64,000 nt of DNA, taken from contig OZ244902.1 in NCBI GenBank assembly GCA_965221635.1, forward strand, positions 806,001-870,000. The letters run 5' to 3'. Source of the stretch: JAAXHB01 sp965221635. GTDB lineage: Bacteria > Actinomycetota > Acidimicrobiia > Acidimicrobiales > Aldehydirespiratoraceae. Below are positions 33,283 through 40,793 of this stretch, in pieces; the stretch's first letter is position 1; the number at the start of each line of letters is the position of its first letter. Both the position numbers and the translations under genes were made by a program. The notes beneath the pieces are model-generated. The model saw nothing but the letters and a program-made list of their open reading frames with translations, ran no database searches and was not told the origin of the DNA.

Positions 33283-33372
33283 GGCGGGCTGGTGGCCGTT
33301 GGCCGGATTGCGGATCAATCTGCAGCGAAGCGAAGCCGTTCCGCAAACGGACCAGCGGACAGGCCCCGCCCG
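33283..33372 (+). repeat. Interspersed hairpin repeat, copy B
   Basis: ~90-bp element with the same loop, AATCTGCAGCGAAGCGAAGC, and inner arms TTGCGGATC / GTTCCGCAA. The outer arms are slightly diverged (GGCGGGCTGG and CCCCGCCCGA). Lies 75 bp after the acyl-CoA synthetase stop and directly before the 51-bp tandem array. Confidence 0.85.
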
Positions 33373-33388
33373 ACGCACCAAGCCACAG

Positions 33389-33625
33389 TGCGGGATTTCT
33401 GATCCTAAAACCCGCACAAACCGGCCAAACGCCCAACAATGCGGGATTTCTGGCCCTAAAACCCGCACAAACCGGCCAAACGCCCAACAATGCGGGATTT
33501 CTGGCCCTAAAACCCGCACAAACCGGCCAAATGCCCAACAATGCGGGATTTCTGGCCCTAAAACCCGCACAAACCGGCCAAATGCCCAACAATGCGGGAT
33601 TTACGATCCTAAAACCCGCACAACC
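33389..33625. repeat. 51-bp tandem hairpin array, 4.6 units
   Basis: Units start at 33389, 33440, 33491, 33542 and 33593 (last one partial), spacing exactly 51. Each unit has TGCGGGATTT ... AAAACCCGCA, a 10-bp stem with one mismatch around an 8-nt loop (CTGGCCCT in three units, CTGATCCT in the first, ACGATCCT in the last), followed by a conserved ACAAACCGGCCAAAYGCCCA spacer. Terminal units share the loop variation GATCCT, internal ones GGCCCT, as in arrays that grow internally. Because 51 is a multiple of three, repetitive open frames occur in several phases; I treat them as non-coding. It ends 11 bp before the -10 of the next gene. Confidence 0.92.
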
Positions 33626-33636
33626 GTGCCCCGGGC

Positions 33637-33642
33637 TAGGCT
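33637..33642 (+). promoter_or_regulatory. Predicted -10 hexamer of the AlbA_2-domain gene
   Basis: TAGGCT, six bases before the GTG at 33649 (leaderless type), immediately downstream of the tandem array. Confidence 0.5.
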
Positions 33643-33648
33643 GGGTTT

Positions 33649-35418
33649 GTGACACTCTTGCATCTGGGGCCGGATCCGGTGCAGGCAGAGGTGGCGGATG
33701 TGCTGGCTCACCTCGACCAAGGGTTGCCACCCAACAGGATCGAAACACGCCATGTTGATGTGAAAGAAGAGCGAGGACGACGAAAGCCGGATGGCAGCGT
33801 CGGTCCCGGCCGGCCCAGGAACGAGGCTGCGGCCAATCAACTCACCGAGGAGATGGCATGTTTCGCCAACACCGCAGGAGGCGGCGCGATCATCCTGGGG
33901 GTCGCAGACGATGGAACGCCGATCGGCACTGAACTGGACGGTGAATGGCTCCGGCACAGGATTTGGCAACTTTCGGGAGAAAAAATCACCTGCGCCGTAC
34001 AGGAGCACAGCCTGGGAACCACACGGCTTCTGGTGCTGACCACGGTCGAGGCGATCGAGCCGGTGCCGTACAAGCACAAGATCAAGTGGCGGGTTGGCTC
34101 GAACTGTGTGGAGGTGGACGCCTCGACGTGGCATAGCGATGCGATGCAACGCAGGGGCGTGGACTGGTCGGCGCAACCGTCAGGGCACACTCTCGACGAC
34201 GTCGACCCAAGTGCTGTTGAAGTCGCACGGCAGTACCTGCGCCAAAAGGACCGCAGGCGCCGCGATCTGGGAGCACCGGACGATCTGGCGGACGCCCACA
34301 TGCACGACCTGCTCGACCGCCTGGGTCTCACCAACCCGGAAGGTCGTCTCACCAACGCCGGATCGCTGATGTTCGTGGGGACGCCCAGGGTGGGCTTGGA
34401 TTACATCAGACGCCTCTACCCAGGCGCTGACAGCGATAGAAGGGTCGAGAGCGACCGAGCGCTGCTGGTGCAACTCGATGAGGTGATTGGCACAGCGCAA
34501 GTGTTCAACCGTGACGTGGAGGTTCGCACCGGCCCCGCTGGGGCCTACCACCTGCGGGAGAATGCCCTGCCGTCTGCAGCGTTGCGCGAGGCAATCGTGA
34601 ACGGCGCGATCCACTGCGACTGGTTCTCGCCACATGCCACGTTCATCGAGCACACCGGCGACGTGCTTACCGTCACCTCACCAGGGGGTTTCGTGGGTGG
34701 AGTCGGCCCAGAGAACGTGATCACACACCCACCCAGGCCTCGCTACCGGAGCTTGGCGGTGGCAATGTCCGACATTGGACTGGGCGAGCGTCAAGGTGTG
34801 GGAGTGGATCGGATGATCGCCGACATGCTCGCGGTCGGATTGGCCCGGCCGGTGTTCAGCGAGATCGAGGGCCCCCTGGTGCGGGTGAGTCTGTTCGGGG
34901 GTAGTCCCGATGCGGCGATCACCACGTTCCTGGGCCTGCTGCAACCACCCGAGATTGCACGCAATCACGAGTTCCTGATGATGCTCGAACTGATCCGCGC
35001 CCAGGGATGGATCGACGCAACAACGGCCGCTCCGGTGCTGCAACGCCAGGTTTCAGACATGCCACAACGACTTGACATGCTCAACCAAGCCCGCTTGCCG
35101 GGCAGTTCTCTTGTGGCTCCTGTAAAGGGCATTCCTGTTGGATCACCCCCGGCGTATCGGCTGAGCAAACGCTCCAAGAGCATGCTCGGAAGCCGGATGG
35201 TGCACTTTGACGGCCCCGAAGCGCGCCACGACCTGGCGATTCGTTGGGCCGAGGCGCGGGGTCGCATTTCGTCAACCGAGCTGGCCGACCTCACCGACAC
35301 CAATCCCGCCACGGCAACCAGGACACTCCAGGAATGCGAAGACGACGGGTTACTGGTGCCAAGCCGCTCCAACCGGCGCGGCCGAGGCTTCCACTACCTG
35401 CCCGCAGGCCATACCTAA
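33649..35418 (+). CDS. AlbA_2/Schlafen-type ATP-binding protein with HATPase_c_4-like region
   Basis: 589 residues. An AlbA_2 (Schlafen-like) domain spans about 30-160: ETRHVDVKEERGRR, then LTEEMACFANTAGGGAIILGVADDG and the TVEAIEPVPYKHKIKWRVG strand. A region from ~230-420 looks like the HATPase_c_4/DUF4062-type part: LRENALPSAALREAIVNGAIH, then GVGVDRMIADM. The end (~500-589) is winged-helix-like: ISSTELADLTDTNPATATRTL. This is the architecture of the so-called divergent RecG/Schlafen regulators, often next to mobile elements or defence genes. It stands alone behind the tandem hairpin array; a GTG start fits the hexamer. Confidence 0.8.
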   Translation: MTLLHLGPDPVQAEVADVLAHLDQGLPPNRIETRHVDVKEERGRRKPDGSVGPGRPRNEAAANQLTEEMACFANTAGGGAIILGVADDGTPIGTELDGEWLRHRIWQLSGEKITCAVQEHSLGTTRLLVLTTVEAIEPVPYKHKIKWRVGSNCVEVDASTWHSDAMQRRGVDWSAQPSGHTLDDVDPSAVEVARQYLRQKDRRRRDLGAPDDLADAHMHDLLDRLGLTNPEGRLTNAGSLMFVGTPRVGLDYIRRLYPGADSDRRVESDRALLVQLDEVIGTAQVFNRDVEVRTGPAGAYHLRENALPSAALREAIVNGAIHCDWFSPHATFIEHTGDVLTVTSPGGFVGGVGPENVITHPPRPRYRSLAVAMSDIGLGERQGVGVDRMIADMLAVGLARPVFSEIEGPLVRVSLFGGSPDAAITTFLGLLQPPEIARNHEFLMMLELIRAQGWIDATTAAPVLQRQVSDMPQRLDMLNQARLPGSSLVAPVKGIPVGSPPAYRLSKRSKSMLGSRMVHFDGPEARHDLAIRWAEARGRISSTELADLTDTNPATATRTLQECEDDGLLVPSRSNRRGRGFHYLPAGHT

Positions 35419-35434
35419 TTCGAGACTTGGCGTC

Positions 35435-36322
35435 CTAGGGCTGTCCGCCAGGATTTGGTAGGCCTGACTCGCGGAGATGTGCATCGGGCAGGGTTGTGAC
35501 GGTGTTTGTTGCTGCCACCGCCAGGGTTTGGGTCATGCCTGTGGGTGACATCACCAGCAGGCGGCCTTGGTTGTCGAGGTCGTGGGCTGTGCCGCGGACG
35601 GTTCCGTGGGGCAGGAGCTTGGCCTCCACTTCACATCCGAGCGTGTCGCACTTGTCGCGATAGCGGGCCATCAGGGCTTCGGGGTCTTCCAGGCCGGTTG
35701 CGGCTGCGCGCAGACATTCCAACATGGCTTCCGCCAGCCGGCGCCGAAGCTGGGCCTCCGCAACGGGGGCGATCCGCCCCACCAGCACCGCGTATTCCAC
35801 CTTGCCCGGGCCCAACGAACACGCAGCTGTGATGCCCACTGCCAGGGGAGGCTCCTGCAGCGCCGGGCCGGGAATCGGACCGGAGGATCCACCAGGCGCC
35901 TCCTTGGCCTTCGCCGGCGAGGACGTGATGGCTTCGTAGGTCTGGCGGGTCGGGAGGTTCGCTGCGTTCGGGGACGTCGGCGGCGTCGGAGGGCTCGTTG
36001 CGTGAACCTGGTCGGGCCAGCCGCAGCGGTGCTGCGCGCCCAGGCACTGTTCGAGGGCCTCGGCGCATGCGAGGCTTGCAGCTGCCCAGGCAACGTCTTG
36101 AGCCAACACCGGCATGCTCGCGGGCCGGGCGAGCACCCCAACCGCCAAGGCATCCGCTTGCGCCCAGATCACCCCGCCGCGCAGTCGTGCCGAGATCTCT
36201 GTGTCCACGATCACCGCCGCTCCGGGGGGCGCGGCTTGCTGGCGTGCCCATTGTTGGATGGCCGCCTCAACCGAGATCGCCGCGGTGAGCCTCCGCATCG
36301 GCGGCAAGGACGAACTGCTCAC
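35435..36322 (-). CDS. Biotin-protein-ligase-like protein lacking the catalytic lysine
   Basis: 295 residues. The end, YRDKCDTLGCEVEAKLLPHG and NQGRLLVMSPTGMTQTLAVA, matches the SH3-like C-terminal domain of BirA-type ligases. The N-terminal half follows the ligase fold, but its key sites are altered. The biotinyl-AMP loop GRGRRGR aligns with ISARLRGGV, and the catalytic KWPND aligns with GWPDQ, so Lys is absent. A Pro/Ser-rich insert (about 108-150) splits the domain. The GTG 36320-36322 is a weak start; ATG 36298 is an alternative. Whether it binds biotin is unknown; a binding-only pseudoenzyme is inference. 193 bp downstream of the 36516 gene on the same strand. Confidence 0.6.
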   Translation of the reverse strand: MSSSSLPPMRRLTAAISVEAAIQQWARQQAAPPGAAVIVDTEISARLRGGVIWAQADALAVGVLARPASMPVLAQDVAWAAASLACAEALEQCLGAQHRCGWPDQVHATSPPTPPTSPNAANLPTRQTYEAITSSPAKAKEAPGGSSGPIPGPALQEPPLAVGITAACSLGPGKVEYAVLVGRIAPVAEAQLRRRLAEAMLECLRAAATGLEDPEALMARYRDKCDTLGCEVEAKLLPHGTVRGTAHDLDNQGRLLVMSPTGMTQTLAVAATNTVTTLPDAHLRESGLPNPGGQP

Positions 36323-36515
36323 GGGTGCGCCGCCTTGGGTGCGTTGCAGGGCCTTCTCCGCATGCCTTGGGCCACAGCCATCATGCTCAAGCTCCCTCTA
36401 CGCCTGGCGCCAACACGCGATTCTGCGAAGCGGCAGGCCGTCTCCGAACACGGCGGAGGTCACGGGTGCGCTGCGCCGCGGTTGGGTGCTTGGTCATGTG
36501 GTGCCGCTGGAGGGT

Positions 36516-36992
36516 TCAGGGTTGGACCGTGATCGGGTTCAGTCGATCCACTGTCCAGCCTCGCACACTGTGCCGGCTCATGGTGAGGGTGCCGGCGGGC
36601 CAGTGATCGGTGTTGGGGATGATCGACTCGCACACCAGTTGCACCTCGGACGTGGCCTCGGCTGAATCAGCCCGGTCGGCGGGCGCCAGTCGTGCTGATG
36701 ACGCTGTGAGGGTGGCGAGATCCACACTGCGCAGGTCGCGTTGGAGTCCTTCGACAAGACGACGCAGGAACTCGTCGCGTTCGGCCGGGTCGGCGACGCC
36801 TCCACGGATGCGCGCCGCGGCGGTGCGGTCCATGCCGTTGCGGGTGGCAACCGACAAAGCCAGGGCGCGGCCCGAGTCGCTGAGCAGTTTCCAGATGGTG
36901 GTGTGCTCACCCCAGGCCACAGCCCGCACAAACGCCTGCGCCCTGTCAAGGCAGTCCTCCGCCTCGGCTGGTGTCTCGGCGGGGGGGTTCAT
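36516..36992 (-). CDS. Hypothetical protein
   Basis: 158 residues from ATG 36990-36992, whose first bases overlap the stop of the upstream TPR gene (ATGA), so translation is coupled. The sequence is helical at first (AEDCLDRAQAFVRAVAWGEHTTIWKLL), with a regular beta-like end (TLTMSRHSVRGWTVDRLNPI). The layout recalls small NTF2-like proteins, but I cannot name a family. A longer start 12 bases upstream is possible. Its coupling to the TPR gene suggests that the two products work together. Confidence 0.7.
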   Translation of the reverse strand: MNPPAETPAEAEDCLDRAQAFVRAVAWGEHTTIWKLLSDSGRALALSVATRNGMDRTAAARIRGGVADPAERDEFLRRLVEGLQRDLRSVDLATLTASSARLAPADRADSAEATSEVQLVCESIIPNTDHWPAGTLTMSRHSVRGWTVDRLNPITVQP

Positions 36993-38656
36993 GGTCTGAT
37001 CCATCCGTGGGCTTCGAGCAGGTCGCGCACCCTCACCCTTTGCGGGCCGAACAGTTCGGCGTGGATCGCCGCGTCCAGGCAAGCGTCGAGTTCCTCGCAG
37101 CGATCACTGGTGGCCTGGTGTGCGGCACACAGCGAAGCACACGCGGCTTCCAGTACCGGATCGGGCAACTCCATCAACACGCGGATCAGCGAGGTGGCAA
37201 CCGTTTCGTAGTGATCCAACGACAGGGCCGCCAAAGCATTGGACAGTTCGCTCAGTTCGGCCCGCACCCGCACCGCGGGCATGGGTGCCAGCCGTCGTAA
37301 CCGGTCGCGAAGCATCTGTTCACGCTCCGACCGGTCCGTGGATGCAAGAAACCCCACAAGATGCCGATGCCGCGCCCGGCCAAGTCCAAAGCCGGACTGT
37401 TCGGAGGCCTCACCGTCAGGCACTCCCGAATCGGTGCCAGTCGCCCCTGTGGTGACGCCCGGCTCTTCGAGCATGCGCTCAAGGCGCGCCAAGGTGGCCC
37501 GGGCGGTTTGCCATTGGGGCTTGTGAAGGCGAGGATCGAAGACCCCCAAGGCAGCCTCAACGCTGTTCACGGCGCGCACGGTGTCGCCGGGCTCGCCGCG
37601 CTGTTCGTAGGCCAGGGCAAGACTGTGACGAGCAATCGCATGCTGAAAGGGAAGCGAAGCCAAGCTCAAGGCAGACAAAGCCAACTCAAAGGCCGCAACC
37701 GCCTCAGCAATCGGTGCCCCCGACGCAGCAGGCCCGTTGCCGCCTCCAGCATGAGCCCGGTGATCACCCAAGCTCGGCTGACCGAAACCGGTGAGAGCCG
37801 GGGCGGGGTCGCTGATGTCGCCAGGGTGGGAGTGGTCATGACCATTCCCGGGAGAACCACCGGCCCCACCGCGACGGCTGTGCAGTTCCAGCAGGGCGGT
37901 TCCCAGGCCGTGAGCGGCCATCCCCACTGTGGGGCTTTCGGGTGGAGCGGCGGCGATTGCGGCCCGGTAGTCGTCAACGGCGGCTCGGATCGCCGAGTCC
38001 GAGCCGACGCGCTGGTGAGCCTGAGCACGATTCGTGAGGGCTGCACTGAGCGTGCGCGCACTCTCGTCGTGAAGGCCGTCAAGCGCGTCACCACTGCGCA
38101 ACCCCGATGAAGAGGGGTCGCCGGTCAAGCGTTCGACTGCCTCGTCCAAGGCCTCCACTGCACGTTCTGGCTGACCGGACTCGGTGAAGGCCAGTCCCAG
38201 GTTCACCAACGCAGCGGCGCACTCAACAGCAGGCGCCCGTGAGCCCAGCAACTCAGCCGCGCGTTCGAACAGTCCCAGCGCAACCAGCGTTTGCCCACGC
38301 GCACGTTCACAGTTCGCCGATGCAGTGAGGATGCGAGCGTGCTCCAGCGGAGCCCGTTCCGCGCTAAGTATGCGCCCGGCCCGCTCAAGCAGGGCCAACA
38401 CCTCACCAAGCTGCTCCGGGCGGGTGGCCACCTCAGCCCGCGCCAAGGCCACGCCATAAGCAGCAAGCGCCCAACGATCCGGATCGTCAGCAAGCCGCAT
38501 CCCGGCAAACTCAGCCTCCAGCCCAGACCCGCCCAAGCCACCCTCCCCAGGCAAGCCCCCACCAAGCCCCGAAGCTCCGCCACCGACATCCACCAGAACA
38601 TTGTGCGCAAAAAAGCCCCCCACCCCACCAATCAAACCCACAACGTCAAGCACCAC
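36989..38656 (-). CDS. Tetratricopeptide-repeat protein
   Basis: Up to 555 residues, mostly helix-turn-helix repeats of ~34 residues: for example LGEVLALLERAGRILSAERA, ALGLFERAAELLGSRAPAVE, AALVNLGLAFTESGQPERAV, AVAAFELALSALSLASLPFQ. The final ~110 residues form another helical region. No enzymatic domain seen, so it is probably a protein-interaction scaffold. The first ~50 residues are Gly-rich and may not be translated: GTG 38656 is the frame limit, ATG 38498-38500 (MRLADDPDRW) the more natural start. Upstream lies the 11-bp repeat array. Confidence 0.75.
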   Translation of the reverse strand: MVLDVVGLIGGVGGFFAHNVLVDVGGGASGLGGGLPGEGGLGGSGLEAEFAGMRLADDPDRWALAAYGVALARAEVATRPEQLGEVLALLERAGRILSAERAPLEHARILTASANCERARGQTLVALGLFERAAELLGSRAPAVECAAALVNLGLAFTESGQPERAVEALDEAVERLTGDPSSSGLRSGDALDGLHDESARTLSAALTNRAQAHQRVGSDSAIRAAVDDYRAAIAAAPPESPTVGMAAHGLGTALLELHSRRGGAGGSPGNGHDHSHPGDISDPAPALTGFGQPSLGDHRAHAGGGNGPAASGAPIAEAVAAFELALSALSLASLPFQHAIARHSLALAYEQRGEPGDTVRAVNSVEAALGVFDPRLHKPQWQTARATLARLERMLEEPGVTTGATGTDSGVPDGEASEQSGFGLGRARHRHLVGFLASTDRSEREQMLRDRLRRLAPMPAVRVRAELSELSNALAALSLDHYETVATSLIRVLMELPDPVLEAACASLCAAHQATSDRCEELDACLDAAIHAELFGPQRVRVRDLLEAHGWIRP

Positions 38657-38705
38657 ACCACGAAAGTCACCATGAAGACGGTCAATCGCACGGCCAACCC
38701 TCAGC

Positions 38706-38781
38706 AGGGGTCCAATAGGGGTCTAATAGGGGTCTAATAGGGGTCTAATAGGGGTCCAATAGGGGTCTTATAGGGGTCTTG
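38706..38781. repeat. Seven-unit 11-bp tandem array
   Basis: Units AGGGGTCCAAT, AGGGGTCTAAT (three times), AGGGGTCCAAT, AGGGGTCTTAT and a final AGGGGTCTTG. The invariant core AGGGGTC recurs every 11 bp, on one face of the helix. It sits 50-125 bp upstream of the widest start of the TPR gene, so an operator or iteron-like protein-binding array is possible; slippage expansion is the simple alternative. Confidence 0.9.
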
Positions 38782-38842
38782 CCTCCGGCGGCCCGGAGCC
38801 GTCGGACGATCTGAGGCAATATCCAGGCAGGAGTAAACCCGA

Positions 38843-38934
38843 GGCGGGCGGGTGGCCGTTGGCCGGATTGCGGAACAATCTGCAGCGAAGCGAAGCCGAT
38901 CCGCAAACGGACCAACGGGCAGGCCCCGCCCGCC
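38843..38934 (+). repeat. Interspersed hairpin repeat, copy C
   Basis: 92 bp, near-identical to D and E; one arm base differs (CCGATCC for CCGTTCC). Preceded by GGAGTAAACCC, also found before copy E and in variant form before B and D, so the element probably extends ~17 bp to the left. Confidence 0.9.
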
Positions 38935-39004
38935 GCACCAAGCAACCAGACAGCCCCGCCGCACCACGCAACCAGCCAAAACAACCAAGGCGGAGTACAA
39001 CCGA

Positions 39005-39096
39005 GGCGGGCGGGTGGCCGTTGGCCGGATTGCGGAACAATCTGCAGCGAAGCGAAGCCGTTCCGCAAACGGACCAACGGGCAGGCCCCGCCCGCC
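39005..39096 (+). repeat. Interspersed hairpin repeat, copy D
   Basis: 92 bp, same orientation as C and 70 bp from it. Outer arms GGCGGGCGGG/CCCGCCCGCC, inner arms TTGCGGAAC/GTTCCGCAA; the conserved loop carries CTGCAG and GCGAAGCGAAGC. Confidence 0.9.
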
Positions 39097-39271
39097 GGAC
39101 CAAGCAACCAGACAGCCCCGCCGGACCGCGCAACCAGCAACCCCGCCGGACGACGCGACCGGACAGATCGCCTGCCGTGAAGGGGGACCTGGCCCTAAGC
39201 CCCAGGTGCGAACTAGTTTCGGTTTCTTCGGTTGGTTGCTGATCTCTTCGCGCTAGGAGGCAGGCAAGAGG

Positions 39272-39277
39272 TATGGT
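39272..39277 (+). promoter_or_regulatory. Predicted -10 hexamer of the ORC/AAA-type ATPase gene
   Basis: TATGGT, six bases before the GTG at 39284. An AGGAGG at 39255-39260 is too far away to serve that start. Confidence 0.45.
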
Positions 39278-39283
39278 GTTGCT

Positions 39284-40579
39284 GTGGTGCAGGCACGCAA
39301 TCCGTTCACGCCCGGCTTCGGGCAGCAGCCCCCGAGGCTGGAGGGGCGCGGCGAGTATCTGGCGAAGTTCGCGAGGACGCTGGCATGGGGCCCCGCGGTG
39401 CCGGAGTTCACCTCGTTGCTGCTTGGGCCGAGAGGAGTGGGCAAGACAACCGTGTTGGCCGCTGCAGCGCAGGAGGCGCGAGCCGCTGGTTGGACGGTGA
39501 TCAGCATTGGGGTGACGATGCCCACAGCTCCCGACGAGGACAAGATGCTGAGTTCGATTCGCTCCTCATGCCGGGAGGCGATGGACGAGCTGATTCCGCC
39601 ATCGAAGCGAGCCGTGACCGGCTTCTCGGTGCCCCTGGTGGGCGGCGGCGTTACATGGCAGACGGTGCCTGAACAGGACATGCCCCTGCGGAGACAGCTC
39701 GGCCTTCTGGTGGATGCGGTGGTGCAGCAGGGAGGCGCAGGCGTGCTGCTCACGCTCGACGAGTTTCACAATGCAACCGCCGCGGAGGCGAGCGTGTTGG
39801 CAATGGCCATCCAACAACTGGTGAAAATCGAACAGAAGCCCTTGGCTTTCGTGGGCACGGGACTCCCCTACATTGAGTACGTCCTTCTGGACGAGCAGGG
39901 GTTCACCTTCTTTCAGCGTTGCCATCGCGAGCGCATAGAGAACATCGCCATTGACGAGGCATCAGCCGCAATCCGGATTCCCCTTGAGGAGCACGGTGTA
40001 CACATCGACAAGCGTGAACTCAGGCGAGTGGCCGGGGGAACAAGGGGGCTGTGCTTCGCGGTGCAGTCGGTGGGGCATCATCTGTGGGAGCTGTGTGGCG
40101 GCCCCGGCGCAACCATCACCACCCAACACGCCACCGAAGCGATAAAGGCGATGATCGAAGACGTGAACCGGTACGTGGCCCTGCCGGTGTGGAATCGCCT
40201 CAGTCATGCCGGGCGACGGTTCTTGATGGCCATGAGCAAGGACACCGGAGCTTCGCAACTCAAGGACATTGCCCACCGGCTCGGTTGGAGCGGCAGCACC
40301 ACATCCGAGTACAAGAAGAAGCTGCTCCAGGAAGGCGCGATCCTGGAGCACGGCCACCGCCACGTGATCTTCGCCAGCGGCACTCTCCGTTACAGGGCGC
40401 TGGCCGAGGCGGACATGTTGCGTGTGATGGAAGCGGAATTCAAGCGCGAGTCAACAGTCATCAACACCTACGCGGTGCCACCAAGAATGAAAGCACCCCG
40501 CTGCGGCGCGCCAATGAAACGCTCAGGAGTCCCCTGCAAGAGAAGACAAGACCACCCCGGCCCCCACCGCTCCACCTAA
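39284..40579 (+). CDS. ORC/AAA-type ATPase with C-terminal Cys motif
   Basis: 431 residues. Walker A LLLGPRGVGKTTVLAA (about 45-60), Walker B GVLLTLDEFHNA (about 150-161), a sensor strand LAFVGTGLPYI, then the arginine-containing helical lid. A winged helix near 325-375 includes LKDIAHRLGWSGSTTSEYKKKL. This layout resembles archaeal Cdc6/ORC-like or STAND-type ATPases often carried on mobile elements. The last ~25 residues (RCGAPMKRSGVPCKRR and DHPGPH) form a small Cys/His knuckle-like motif similar to tails on phage-encoded proteins. Function unknown; flanked on both sides by hairpin repeats. Confidence 0.8.
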   Translation: MVQARNPFTPGFGQQPPRLEGRGEYLAKFARTLAWGPAVPEFTSLLLGPRGVGKTTVLAAAAQEARAAGWTVISIGVTMPTAPDEDKMLSSIRSSCREAMDELIPPSKRAVTGFSVPLVGGGVTWQTVPEQDMPLRRQLGLLVDAVVQQGGAGVLLTLDEFHNATAAEASVLAMAIQQLVKIEQKPLAFVGTGLPYIEYVLLDEQGFTFFQRCHRERIENIAIDEASAAIRIPLEEHGVHIDKRELRRVAGGTRGLCFAVQSVGHHLWELCGGPGATITTQHATEAIKAMIEDVNRYVALPVWNRLSHAGRRFLMAMSKDTGASQLKDIAHRLGWSGSTTSEYKKKLLQEGAILEHGHRHVIFASGTLRYRALAEADMLRVMEAEFKRESTVINTYAVPPRMKAPRCGAPMKRSGVPCKRRQDHPGPHRST

Positions 40580-40683
40580 AGTCAACCACCAACCGCTACC
40601 AAACCACCCACCAACTCAGGCAACCCCGGCGCCAAGACAAGCAGCAAGACCGCCGCAGGCAGCCAAGGCGGGAGTAAACCCAA

Positions 40684-40775
40684 GGCGGGCGGGTGGCCGT
40701 TGGCCGGATTGCGGAACAATCTGCAGCGAAGCGAAGCCGTTCCGCAAACGGACCAACGGGCAGGCCCCGCCCGCC
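40684..40775 (+). repeat. Interspersed hairpin repeat, copy E
   Basis: 92 bp, identical in arms and loop to copy D as far as I can compare by eye. Lies in the 214-bp gap between the convergent ATPase and hydrogenase protease genes, where it could also act as a bidirectional terminator. Confidence 0.9.
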
Positions 40776-40793
40776 GGACGACGCGACCAGATA

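Larger units (their letters stand above)
38657..39283. other. 627-bp gene-free region rich in repeats
   Basis: Between the divergent TPR and ATPase genes. It contains the 11-bp array (38706-38781), hairpin copies C and D, and short GC-rich spacers with recurring CCCCGCCGGAC / ACCAAGCAACCAGACAG words around the copies. No convincing gene; open frames crossing copies C and D simply translate the repeat. Confidence 0.7.

Noticed and set aside
33389..33625. CRISPR array
   Set aside because: The whole 51-bp unit is repeated, with no unique spacers, and no cas genes are nearby.
33081..33758. A 225-residue open frame with 17-residue repeats across the tandem array
   Set aside because: It arises because 51 is divisible by three, overlaps a hairpin repeat and the ends of two real genes, and has no ribosome-binding site.
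38745..39256. Small open frames over hairpin copies C and D in both strands
   Set aside because: They translate the repeat itself, including the hairpin arms, and match nothing but each other.
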